Positions 25,150-33,692 of a DNA stretch of 64,000 nt are shown here, piece by piece. The notes below the pieces were generated by a model. That model saw nothing but the letters and a program-made list of their open reading frames with translations, did not search any database and was not told the DNA's origin. Where the stretch lies: positions 1-64,000 of the forward strand of contig NZ_BOMH01000071.1 in assembly GCF_016862095.1 (NCBI RefSeq). The letters are read 5' to 3'. Made by a program: the position numbers and the translations under genes. Position 1 is the stretch's first letter. Every line of letters begins with the position of its first letter. Origin of the DNA: Actinoplanes cyaneus. GTDB taxonomy: Bacteria > Actinomycetota > Actinomycetes > Mycobacteriales > Micromonosporaceae.

Positions 25150-25183
25150 GCGAGGGTGTGCCGGTGACCCGGCGCGCCCTCGC
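25150..25183 (+). terminator. Hairpin after the DUF1996 gene
   Basis: GCGAGGGTGTGCCGG (25150-25164) and CCGGCGCGCCCTCGC (25169-25183) pair with two mismatches over a 4-nt loop, 13 bp after the stop codon. Confidence 0.55.
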
Positions 25184-25208
25184 GCCTCGCCGTCGATCCG
25201 GAGGAGTG

Positions 25209-25352
25209 TCAGGCGGACGGAGTGACGAACTCCTTGCCGGACCGCCGGCCGATGTGATGCAGCAGGATCAGCGTCTTGCCCTCCCAGGGCGGCCCGGCCA
25301 CACCTTGGTCGGCGCGGAACGCGGCGATGGTCTGATCGTTGGAGGAAGCCAT
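25209..25352 (-). pseudogene. Truncated F420-dependent nitroreductase-like gene
   Basis: A 47-residue reading frame starting MASSNDQTIAAFRADQG with GGPPW and a GRRSGKEFVTP motif, the N-terminal third of deazaflavin (F420)-dependent nitroreductase/DUF385 proteins (about 130-150 residues). It stops right after VTPSA, where the family continues. No continuation is seen downstream in any frame, so the rest was deleted. The start is 9 bp beyond the stop of the LAL gene on the same strand. Confidence 0.6.
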
Positions 25353-25361
25353 ACGACCAGG

Positions 25362-26843
25362 CTATGTCGTACGGGTCCCTCCGGTCGACGAGGCCGACCC
25401 GGGCGACGACACCCGGCCGTCTCCCGGAACAGGGCCGTGCGTCCCGGTGGCGAGACCTCGCCACAGCTCCCGGAGGCGGCGGCGCGAGGTGATCTCCAGC
25501 TTGCGGAAGATCCGCCGCAGGTGGGCATCGATGGTGCGCGGGCTCAGGAACAGCACCGCGGCGATCTCCTTGTTGGTCAGCCCTTGCGCGACGTGCCCGA
25601 TGACCAGCATTTCCTGTTCGGTGAGGCCGGCCTGGGACATCGCCCGGGGTTCCGCGGCCGGCGCTCTCGCCGTGGCGGCGAGCACGGCACCGGCAGTGTC
25701 CGGCTCGCGGTCGGCGTCCGCGCGGCGCCCGTCGTGCGGCGGTGATCCGTCCCGGCGCCGGGCGGTCGCGGGAACCCGTCGCGGTTCGCCGGCGCCGGGC
25801 CGTGCGCCGGCCTCGCCCCGGTGCCATGCCCGCAGGCCGGGATCCACTGTCGCGGCGGCCAGGGCCCGGTGAGCCTGGCGGCGTTGCCCGGCCCGAGCCG
25901 CCAGATAGACGGCGGATCGCAGCAGCGGGTCCCGGAACAGCACCCGGATCCCGATCCGGACCAGGCCGGTCGCCTCCGCCGCCGCGACAGCCGGCCCGAT
26001 GCCGAGCCCGGTGGCCGCCCGCCACAGGACCAGCGGATCACCGAGCGGCTCGGCCGCGGCAAGGAGCAGCAGCATCCGCGTGTCCGGGTCGAGCCCCTCC
26101 AGCCCGAGCCCGGGCGGCACCCGGCCGGGCGGCACCGGAGGCCACGTGGCATCCCGGTGGGCCAGGAGGGTGCCCGGATTGCCGCCCGCCTCGGCGACGA
26201 TCCGGTCGACGACGCGGGCATCGGCCGGATCCGGCACCCTGCCGTCCAGCAGCCGGCGGGCGTCCGGGTCGGCCAGACCGGCCAGGTGCAACCGCGGCAC
26301 CCCGGCCGTCGCCGCCGGCGGCCGTTCCGCGGTGAACAGCACCGCGATCGCCTCGCCACGGATGCGCCGGGCGACGAACGACAGCACCCGCACCGACTCC
26401 TCGTCCAGCTCGTCCGCGTCGTCGGCGACGCAGACGACCGGCTGGTCGCGGGCCAGCTCGGTGAGCAGCCGCAGCATCGCCACGCCGATCAGGAGCCGGT
26501 CCGGCACGGGGCGGCGGCCGGCGAGGACGGCGCCGAGGACGGCACGCGGCCGCTGCGGCAGCCGCCCGAGCTGGTCCACGACCGGGGCGCACAGGCCGCG
26601 AAGGCCGGCGAAGGCCCGGCCGGGCCCGGTCGGCGGACCGCCGGTGACCAGCCGCCGATGACCGCTCCGGCCGGCCAGTACGCCCTCGATCAGCGTCGTC
26701 TTGCCGATCCCCGCGTCGCCGTGCACGACCAGGGCCGCGCCCCGGCCGGCCGCCGCTTCGTCGAGCAGGCGCAGCAACTCGCCGCGCTCCCGTTCGCGTC
26801 CGGGCGGCACGGCCGGCGCCGGCCCGGCGACCGTCGTGCCCAT
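25362..26843 (-). CDS. Short LAL-type LuxR transcriptional regulator
   Basis: 493 residues. The ATPase part has Walker A (GDAGIGKT) and Walker B-like VCVADDADELDEES. The C-terminus holds a LuxR HTH (TNKEIAAVLFLSPRTIDAHL). Family members usually have about 900 residues with a long TPR region between these parts; here that region is almost absent, replaced by about 60 Arg/Gly/Pro-rich residues. It may be an internally deleted but still in-frame gene. It lies downstream of the ABC exporter genes on the same strand, 11 bp after the permease's own end, and may control them. Confidence 0.85.
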   Translation of the reverse strand: MGTTVAGPAPAVPPGRERERGELLRLLDEAAAGRGAALVVHGDAGIGKTTLIEGVLAGRSGHRRLVTGGPPTGPGRAFAGLRGLCAPVVDQLGRLPQRPRAVLGAVLAGRRPVPDRLLIGVAMLRLLTELARDQPVVCVADDADELDEESVRVLSFVARRIRGEAIAVLFTAERPPAATAGVPRLHLAGLADPDARRLLDGRVPDPADARVVDRIVAEAGGNPGTLLAHRDATWPPVPPGRVPPGLGLEGLDPDTRMLLLLAAAEPLGDPLVLWRAATGLGIGPAVAAAEATGLVRIGIRVLFRDPLLRSAVYLAARAGQRRQAHRALAAATVDPGLRAWHRGEAGARPGAGEPRRVPATARRRDGSPPHDGRRADADREPDTAGAVLAATARAPAAEPRAMSQAGLTEQEMLVIGHVAQGLTNKEIAAVLFLSPRTIDAHLRRIFRKLEITSRRRLRELWRGLATGTHGPVPGDGRVSSPGSASSTGGTRTT

Positions 26844-26854
26844 GGCAGACAGTC

Positions 26855-28756
26855 CTACTCCTGGGCGCCGAGCAGCGCCACGGGCTGTCCGCGGGTCGCC
26901 GACCACGACGTGAGCACGCTGGTCAGCCCGGTGACCAGGAAGGCGCTCACGGCCACGGCGGCGATCAGCCGCCACGGCAGGTCGAGGGTCGCGGTGCCGG
27001 TCACGGCGGCGGTGGTGGCCAGCACACCGGCGTAGGTCCCGGCCGCGGCGACCAGGCCGAGCAACAACCCGAGGAACGTCACGATCGACGACTCGGCCAG
27101 GGCCATCCGTACCACCTGGCGCCGGGTGAGGCCGGTGGCGCGCGCGGCGGCGAACTCCCGGCGTCGGGTGGCGGCGGCGATCACCACCGCGTTGACCACG
27201 CCGACCAGCGCGTACAGGCCGGCCACACCCATCACCACGAGGAGGATCCTGGTGCTGGTGGCGCTCCGGTTCGCGCCGTCGCGGGTCAGCCAGTCGTCCA
27301 GTTCCGACACCGTGCCGGCGGCGGCCAGCGCGGCGGTCACCCGCGACCGGTCGGCACGAGGATCAAGGGTCACGAACGTACGCGACGGGGCGCCGGCGAG
27401 CAGCCCGGCGGGAAGCGTCCCGGTGGCCAGCAGCAGGGCCGCGCCTCCGCCGATCGCCGTCGGGACAGCCGCCACCACCGGTTGCGGGCCGAGATCGGTG
27501 TCGCCGATCCGCACCCCGATCCGGTCGCCCGGCGAGTACCCACTGGCGCCGGGGCCGGCCACGACGGCACCGGCACGCAGGCCCGGCAGCTCGCTCCCAC
27601 CCGGATGAACCCGCCCGTACGCCGCCGGATCGATCACCAGCGCGGACATGATCCGGGTGTTCACCGCCTTCCCGCTGGTGGTGGTGACGGCCACCGGCAT
27701 CGACGTCTCGGTGGAGACGTCCAGCACGCCGGGCACGCCGGACAGCCGGCCGTCGCCCGGCCCGATGCTCTCCACCACCAGGCCGGCCTTCGTGGTGCGG
27801 CGCAGCTCCTCGTGACCCGCCGTGGCGAACGACGACGAGGCGCCGGCCTGTCCGAGCAGCAGGCCGACCAGCAGGATCAGCGGCGCGGCGGTGGACGCAC
27901 TGCGGCGTACGTTGTCGCGGACGTTCGCCTTGGCGAGCATGCCCAGCACGCCGGCGCCGGGAACCAGGCGGGTCAGCAGGGACACGAGAACCGGGCCGAG
28001 CATGGCGAGCGCGATGGCCGCGCAGATCGACACGTTCAGGGCCATCGCCTGCCCGCCGACGGCGCCACCGACCGGGGCGAGGGCCGCCAGCACGATCGCA
28101 CCGGCGCCGAACACCAGCCCGGACACCCATCGCCCGGCGGTCATCACCCGGGCGGCCTCCCCGGTGTCGCGCAGCGCGGCGAGCGGGCGTACCCGGGCGG
28201 CACGCCGCGCGGCGACCAGGACACTGACGACGGCCAGCACAACGCCCACGCCGATCGACGCGAACGGGATCCAGCCGCGCCACTGCCCGGCGAAGCCCTC
28301 CGGCAGGAAGCCGAGGCGGACGAGCAGGGCGGACTGGGCCGCCATCACCGCCTGCCCGGCGGGCACGCCGGCCACCGCGCCGATCGCCCCGAGCAGGACC
28401 GCCTCGCCGAGCATGAGGCGCCGCACGTGCCGGCGGCCGGCACCGACCAGCCGCAGCAGGGCCATGTCGCGGCGACGCTGCTCGACGGTGAAGGCGAACG
28501 TGGAACTGATGATGAAGACGGCGAACAGCGCGGCGAAACCGAGCGTCACCGAGATCAACGCGGCCGAGGCGCCGTTGGCCTCGTCGAACCGCATCCGGTC
28601 CACCGCGGAGGTGCCCGCGGGCGGCTCCAGCGTGACCGCTGACAACAGGAGCAGCAGCGACGACTGCACGAGGGCGACCCCGAGGCACACGGTCAGCGCC
28701 GCTCCGATGAACAACGTCCAGCGTTCCCGGAACCCGGCCCAGCTCAAGCGCAGCAT
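26855..28756 (-). CDS. ABC exporter permease with two FtsX domains
   Basis: 633 residues with two FtsX modules (an N-terminal one around residues 60-180 and a C-terminal one around 520-630), ten or so TM helices and an extracytoplasmic domain between. This is the fused permease of the actinobacterial LolD-FtsX (YknZ/BceB-like) class. ATG 28756 is 2 bp past the ATPase stop, so the two are coupled. It probably exports or detoxifies a peptide antibiotic; the LAL regulators on both sides point to stimulus-dependent expression. Confidence 0.9.
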   Translation of the reverse strand: MLRLSWAGFRERWTLFIGAALTVCLGVALVQSSLLLLLSAVTLEPPAGTSAVDRMRFDEANGASAALISVTLGFAALFAVFIISSTFAFTVEQRRRDMALLRLVGAGRRHVRRLMLGEAVLLGAIGAVAGVPAGQAVMAAQSALLVRLGFLPEGFAGQWRGWIPFASIGVGVVLAVVSVLVAARRAARVRPLAALRDTGEAARVMTAGRWVSGLVFGAGAIVLAALAPVGGAVGGQAMALNVSICAAIALAMLGPVLVSLLTRLVPGAGVLGMLAKANVRDNVRRSASTAAPLILLVGLLLGQAGASSSFATAGHEELRRTTKAGLVVESIGPGDGRLSGVPGVLDVSTETSMPVAVTTTSGKAVNTRIMSALVIDPAAYGRVHPGGSELPGLRAGAVVAGPGASGYSPGDRIGVRIGDTDLGPQPVVAAVPTAIGGGAALLLATGTLPAGLLAGAPSRTFVTLDPRADRSRVTAALAAAGTVSELDDWLTRDGANRSATSTRILLVVMGVAGLYALVGVVNAVVIAAATRRREFAAARATGLTRRQVVRMALAESSIVTFLGLLLGLVAAAGTYAGVLATTAAVTGTATLDLPWRLIAAVAVSAFLVTGLTSVLTSWSATRGQPVALLGAQE

Positions 28757-28757
28757 G

Positions 28758-29534
28758 TCAGCGCTCCAGCGCGACGAGGCGGTCGGCCACGGCCCGCACG
28801 TCCGCGCCGACGAGGCGGTCCACGACCCGGCCGTCGCGCAGGAAGACCACGGCGTCGGCCCGCGCGGCGGCGGCCGGATCGTGGGTGACCATGACGATCG
28901 CCTGCCCGCGGTCCACGGTGGCGCGCAGAAGGTCGAGAACGACATGCGCCGACCGGGTGTCCAGCGCACCGGTGGGTTCGTCGGCGAACAGGACCTCCGG
29001 ACGCATCACCATGGCGCGCGCGATGGCCACCCGCTGCTGCTGCCCGCCGGACATCTCGCGAGGCCGGTGCCGGGCCCGCTCGCCGAGGCCGACCGCCGCG
29101 AGGGCTTCACGCACCTGGTTCTTCGCGGGGCGACGGCCGGCCAGGCGTAACGGCAGCGCCACGTTCTGCTCGGCGGTCAGCGATCCCACGAGGTTGAAAC
29201 TCTGGAAGACGAAGCCGATCCGGGTACGGCGTAGCGCGGTCAACTCGTCGTCGCCCGCGGCGGTCAGGTCGGTCTCGCCGAGCAGGATCGTCCCGCTGTC
29301 CACCCGTTCCAGGCCGGCGGCGCAGTGCAGCAGTGTCGACTTGCCGGACCCGGAGGGACCCATGACCGCGGTCCAGGTGCCACCCGGGAAGCTCAGATCG
29401 ACGTCGTCGACGGCCCGCACGGTCGCGGCCCCGTGACCGTAGGACCGGCTCACGCCCCGCAGTTCGATCGCCACGGCGTTCGATGACGTCCGTACCGCTG
29501 GATCGGCGTAGCCCCGCAGCTTGTCGGCTGCCAT
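28758..29534 (-). CDS. ABC exporter ATP-binding protein
   Basis: 258-residue NBD. Walker A GPSGSGKS, signature MSGGQQQ, Walker B LFADEP and H-loop VTHD are all intact. It belongs to the LolD/MacB clade. It has a 25-residue N-terminal extension before the usual domain start. RBS GGAGG-like sequence is present upstream of ATG 29534. It is partnered with the FtsX permease at 26855-28756 and is divergent from the LAL regulator at 29716. Confidence 0.92.
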   Translation of the reverse strand: MAADKLRGYADPAVRTSSNAVAIELRGVSRSYGHGAATVRAVDDVDLSFPGGTWTAVMGPSGSGKSTLLHCAAGLERVDSGTILLGETDLTAAGDDELTALRRTRIGFVFQSFNLVGSLTAEQNVALPLRLAGRRPAKNQVREALAAVGLGERARHRPREMSGGQQQRVAIARAMVMRPEVLFADEPTGALDTRSAHVVLDLLRATVDRGQAIVMVTHDPAAAARADAVVFLRDGRVVDRLVGADVRAVADRLVALER

Positions 29535-29715
29535 GCAACTTCCTCCAAAGCTCGTGCCCGGACCGGTTTCACCGGTGCCCCGCCGACGATGTCAGCCGTG
29601 CCCGTCACCCGGCTCGGCGAAAATCGCCTAATGTCCGCCGGGAGCCGCTGCCGGGAGCCGCCGTCGACGGGTTGGCTGCCGACGGGTCTGTGCCCGCGGT
29701 TCTACGCTCGTCGCC

Positions 29716-32529
29716 ATGATGATCGACGCAGCCGGTGACCATCACCGCCGGAGACCGCTCGTCGGCCGCGACGGCGAACTGGCGGTGCTGCGGCGGCTGA
29801 TCGGCTCGGCGTCCGCGGGCGACGGGGGTGCGCTGCTGGTGCACGGTGGCGCCGGCATCGGCAAGACCGCACTGGTCGCCACGGCCCTGACGGCGACGGC
29901 GGACAGCCGGGTGCTGTGGGCGACCGGCTCGCAGTACGAGCAGGACCTGCCCTTCGCGGGTCTCCACCAGCTGCTGGTCCCGCTGCTGGACCGGCGGGAC
30001 GGATGGACCGGGGTTCAGGATCGCGCGCTCGCGACGGCACTGGGTCTCGCCGAGCCCGGCGCCGCGCCGACCACCCCGCTCATCGCCCGGGCCACCCTGG
30101 CCCTGCTGGCCGGCCGCGCACAGGAGACCACGATCCTGGCCGCGGTCGACGACGCCCAGTGGCTCGACGATGCCTCCGCGCAGGTGATCGCCTATGTCGC
30201 CCAGCACCTGAGAGGCACCGCGGTGGCTCTCGTGGTGACGGTCCGGGAGCCGGCCACGGTGCCGTCGCTCGCCGGGCTGCCCGAGTTGCCGGTGCCGGCC
30301 CTGCGCGAAGCCGACGCCCGGACGGTCCTGCTCACCGGGCTGAGGGCCCCGCTGGACCCGCTGGTCCGCGACCGGGTCCTCGACGAGGCGCGAGGAAACC
30401 CTCTCGCGCTGCTCGCCCTGCCACCCACGGCCGGCGGTTTCGGCGTTCCGGCCGGCCGCGACGGCCTGCCCGCGACCTTGCGGGAACGGTTCCGCGAGCA
30501 GTACGCCGGACTGCCACCGGCGGCCCGCCGCTTCCTTGTCGTGGCCGCCGCCGATCCGACCGGGGACCCGGCCCTGGTGCGGCGGGCCGCGCGGGCTCTC
30601 GGCGCCGGCCGGGCAGCCGAGGCCGAAGCGGCCGGCAGCGGGCTCGTCCAGGTCGGCGCCCGGCTCCGGTTCGGTCACCCGCTGATGCGCTCCGCGGTGT
30701 ACGAGGCGGTCTCCCCGGCGGACCGCGCGGCCGCGCACCGCGCCCTGTCCGACGCCACCGACCCGGTGCTCGACGCGGACCGCCGGGCGTGGCACGCGGC
30801 TCAGGCGGCCTCCGGCCCGGACCCGGAACTCGCCGCGGATCTGGAGCGCCTCTCCGCCCGGGCGCACGCTCGCGGCGGGCTGGCCGCTGCCGCCGCCTTC
30901 CTGGAACGAGCGGCCGTGCTGACCGCCGACCCGCAGGCCCGGGCGCGCCGGTTGCTCGCCGCCGGGAAGCTGCGGCGGGAGACGGGCGAGTCGAACGCCG
31001 CGCTCGACCTCGCCGCGGTGGCCGAGAGCACCACCTCCGACCCGGCCCGGCACGCGGAGGCCGCGGTACTGCGCGCCCGGGTCGCCTTCGATCAGGCTCG
31101 TGACGAGAACGCCGTACGCCGGCTGATCGACGCGGCCCGCCAGGCCGGCCCGGCCGATCCCGCGCTGGCCCGGGGCGTGCTGTTCGACGCCCTCGCCGCG
31201 CTGACCTTCATGGGTTCCTTCGCCGGCCCCGGATCGCTTGCCGAGGTGGCCGAACAGGCGGCGGCGCTGCCGCCGGCCGACTATCCGCCACGACCGGCGG
31301 AACTGCTCCTGGAGGGCATGCTCTCGCGGGTGCGCGAGCTCTCCCGGGCGAACGGTCCCTCCTGGACGAACGGGGGTGACCCGCCGGACCCGGCGCTGCT
31401 GGGCCGAGCCGTCGCGACGTACGTCCGGCACAGCCGGGAGGGCGCCGCGGGGCTGGGCATCGGCGAGCTCTGGCTGGCGTGCAGCGCCGCCGAGGATCTC
31501 TGGGACGATCGCGCTTTCCTGGAACTCGCCGATCGGCAACTCGACCATGTCCGGCGGACCGGCGCGGTCACCGCCATGCCGGTGGCGCTCAGCTACCGGG
31601 GACTGGCCGCGGTGTTCGAGGGCCGGTTCACCGAGGCGCAGCGGTTCGTCGACGAGGCGTACGCCGCGGCGGCGGATGTCGGCGCACCGTCCATGGCGCA
31701 CGTCGACCTCTGCGTCGCCGCCTGGCGCGGTGATGAGCATCGCGTGGAGCGGCTGTCCCGCATCGTGCTCGGCGACGCCACGGCACGGGGGGAGGGACGG
31801 CTGCTCACCGCGCTGGCGTGCGCCAGGGCCGTCCTGTTGAACGGCCAGGGCCGCTACCGCGAGACAGCCGAGATCTGCCGTTCCTCGGCGGACTTCGACG
31901 AACCCAGTTACCCGCTGGCTGTCTTCCCCGAGTTCGTCGAGGCGGCCAGTCGTATCGGCGAGCTCGACGCCGCCACCCGCGTCGCGGTCCGGCTCGAGCA
32001 GCGCGCCGCGGAGTTGGACAGCGACTGGTGCACCGGGACGGCGGAAGCCGCGAGGGCACTGGTCACCCCGGGGCCGGCGGCCGACGGTCACTACCGGAAC
32101 GCGATCGAGCACCTGGGCCGGACCGCCGGCCGCGTCCGGCTGGCCCGCACGCGACTGCTGCACGGCGAATGGCTGCGCCGCAACGGCCGGCGCTCCCACG
32201 CCGCTGCGCAGTTACGGGCCGCGCACGACGCGTTCGCGGAGATGGGGGTGGCCGCGTTCGCCGCCCGCGCAGCCCGGGAACTGGCCGCGGCCGGCGGGCG
32301 CCGGGGGACCGGCGAGCACGGCCTGACCGATCGTGAGCAGGCGGTGGCCCGGCTGGTCGCCGGTGGTGCGACGACCCGGGAGGCCGCCGCGGAGCTGTTC
32401 GTCAGCCCGCGCACCGTCGACACCCATCTGCGCGGGGTCTTCGCCAAGCTCGGCATCACCTCGCGCCGGGAGCTGCGGGGCCGGCTCGGTGAACACGGCC
32501 CGGGCGACCGCACCTCCGTGTCACCCTGA
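29716..32529 (+). CDS. LAL-type LuxR transcriptional regulator, full length
   Basis: 937 residues, normal for the family. It begins with the LVGRDGELAVLRRLI entry and Walker A GGAGIGKT, with Walker B in LAAVDDAQWLDD. A long helical TPR-like region follows (about 330-860), and the C-terminus carries the LuxR HTH (TTREAAAELFVSPRTVDTHL). Divergent from the ABC exporter operon by 181 bp, so it is the prime candidate to activate it. The inducer, as for most LAL proteins, cannot be read from sequence. Confidence 0.93.
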   Translation: MMIDAAGDHHRRRPLVGRDGELAVLRRLIGSASAGDGGALLVHGGAGIGKTALVATALTATADSRVLWATGSQYEQDLPFAGLHQLLVPLLDRRDGWTGVQDRALATALGLAEPGAAPTTPLIARATLALLAGRAQETTILAAVDDAQWLDDASAQVIAYVAQHLRGTAVALVVTVREPATVPSLAGLPELPVPALREADARTVLLTGLRAPLDPLVRDRVLDEARGNPLALLALPPTAGGFGVPAGRDGLPATLRERFREQYAGLPPAARRFLVVAAADPTGDPALVRRAARALGAGRAAEAEAAGSGLVQVGARLRFGHPLMRSAVYEAVSPADRAAAHRALSDATDPVLDADRRAWHAAQAASGPDPELAADLERLSARAHARGGLAAAAAFLERAAVLTADPQARARRLLAAGKLRRETGESNAALDLAAVAESTTSDPARHAEAAVLRARVAFDQARDENAVRRLIDAARQAGPADPALARGVLFDALAALTFMGSFAGPGSLAEVAEQAAALPPADYPPRPAELLLEGMLSRVRELSRANGPSWTNGGDPPDPALLGRAVATYVRHSREGAAGLGIGELWLACSAAEDLWDDRAFLELADRQLDHVRRTGAVTAMPVALSYRGLAAVFEGRFTEAQRFVDEAYAAAADVGAPSMAHVDLCVAAWRGDEHRVERLSRIVLGDATARGEGRLLTALACARAVLLNGQGRYRETAEICRSSADFDEPSYPLAVFPEFVEAASRIGELDAATRVAVRLEQRAAELDSDWCTGTAEAARALVTPGPAADGHYRNAIEHLGRTAGRVRLARTRLLHGEWLRRNGRRSHAAAQLRAAHDAFAEMGVAAFAARAARELAAAGGRRGTGEHGLTDREQAVARLVAGGATTREAAAELFVSPRTVDTHLRGVFAKLGITSRRELRGRLGEHGPGDRTSVSP

Positions 32530-32561
32530 CCGGGCCGCCGTCCGGGCGACGGGCCGTGGGC

Positions 32562-32891
32562 TCAGTCGACGATGAAGAGCGTCGCGCCGGTCCGGGTGCT
32601 CGATCGGTGCGGCTCGGAGTCGTCGCCGACGGTGTAGAAGTCGCCGGCCTCCAGCGTCGTCGTCCGGCCGTCGGCCAGATCGGTGCGCAGACTGCCCTCG
32701 ACGCACAGGAGCACGTGGCCCTTCGTGCACCAGTGGTCGGCGAGGTAACCGGGGCTGTAACGGACCCTGCGGATCCGTACGTCTCCCAGGTTGTGGGTCT
32801 GCCATCGGGCCGTGCCGGTCTCGCCAGGATGGACCGTCACCGCCACCTGGTCCCACGCGACGGTGCTGAACGGATGGCGGGAGATGTGCAC
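32562..32891 (-). CDS. DHCW-motif cupin protein
   Basis: 109-residue single cupin domain. The motif YLADHWCTKGH names the family (DHCW-like; here DHWC). Metal-type residues HW and KGH are followed by the second cupin motif GDFYTVGDDSEPHRS. GTG 32891 gives the usual family length and start; the frame continues upstream into Arg-rich non-coding text. It converges with the LAL gene. Cytosolic; function of the family unknown. Confidence 0.8.
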   Translation of the reverse strand: MHISRHPFSTVAWDQVAVTVHPGETGTARWQTHNLGDVRIRRVRYSPGYLADHWCTKGHVLLCVEGSLRTDLADGRTTTLEAGDFYTVGDDSEPHRSSTRTGATLFIVD

Positions 32892-33692
32892 GCGCGCCCC
32901 TGAGGTGAGTTCTGCCGAAGACCCGGCAGACTCTAGCGACGCCCGCCCGGGTCGTGGCGGGCCGGACCCGCGAAGACCCGGAGCAGGGCATCCCACCGGC
33001 CACGTACCGCAGCGGGGTTCTGCACGGGTTGAGCGCCTGCACCTGAGTGCCGGCCGGGCGGTGGCTCGGAGCCGCCGCGGTACCGCCGGGCCAGGCGCCC
33101 GGCCAGCGGCAGGCGGCTCGGCTGAGATCATTGTTAGCGATCACAGTTCGCGGAGCGGCTCGGATCGAGCGGCGCCGAAGCTCCCGGGGCCGTTCACCGG
33201 CGATCGTCGACGGCGACTCCCGGAATTGACCGCGCATTACCATTCGCGCCGGCCACCATGCGGCTGGGCGGGGGACGGACTCCGCGCCGATGACCGGACT
33301 CGCTGCGTACGGCGGATGTAACAATTCTGGTGAACTGAGTTTCTCCGGCATGTGAAATTCCCGGAGAAGAAGTCGGCCGGTCGTCGATGGCCACGTGAAA
33401 TGGGTGTATCGCCGACTGATCCGGCTTCCATTCATCAACGCCTCTTGATGGCGCCGAAACTTTGTGGCAATCTCCGACATCAGGTGTTAACGCTCTCACC
33501 ACTGTTCCGCAGCCTCGTCACCCGGCGGTAGGCGTACCGCGCGCCGACCCGGTCACCACCCGCTTCTCCCTGTCCCGGCCACGCCCGGCGGCCGCGCCGG
33601 AAATGACGGCTCTCGATGGCCACGAGCGTGATCGAGCGGTGCGGTCAGGCCGCGTAGTGAGCTTTCCCCCAGCTGTCCCACGGAGGTTCCCC
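32892..33692. promoter_or_regulatory. Long upstream region of the GH43 gene with LacI-type operator candidates
   Basis: No convincing gene in about 800 bp. Two sites resemble the LacI-family pattern TGTTAnCGnTnnCA: 33132-33145 (TGTTAGCGATCACA) and 33485-33498 (TGTTAACGCTCTCA). An 8-bp inverted repeat TTCTCCGG/CCGGAGAA lies at 33341-33348 and 33361-33368. This is probably the main regulatory region in front of the polysaccharide-degradation island. Confidence 0.45.

Noticed and set aside
29605..32199. 864-codon minus-strand frame opposite the LAL regulator
   Set aside because: The + strand has a complete LAL protein with Walker and HTH motifs; the antisense reading has none.
33462..33692. Upstream extension of the GH43 frame
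   Set aside because: It would place 77 unrelated residues before the signal peptide; the CGGAGG before TTG 33693 marks the start.
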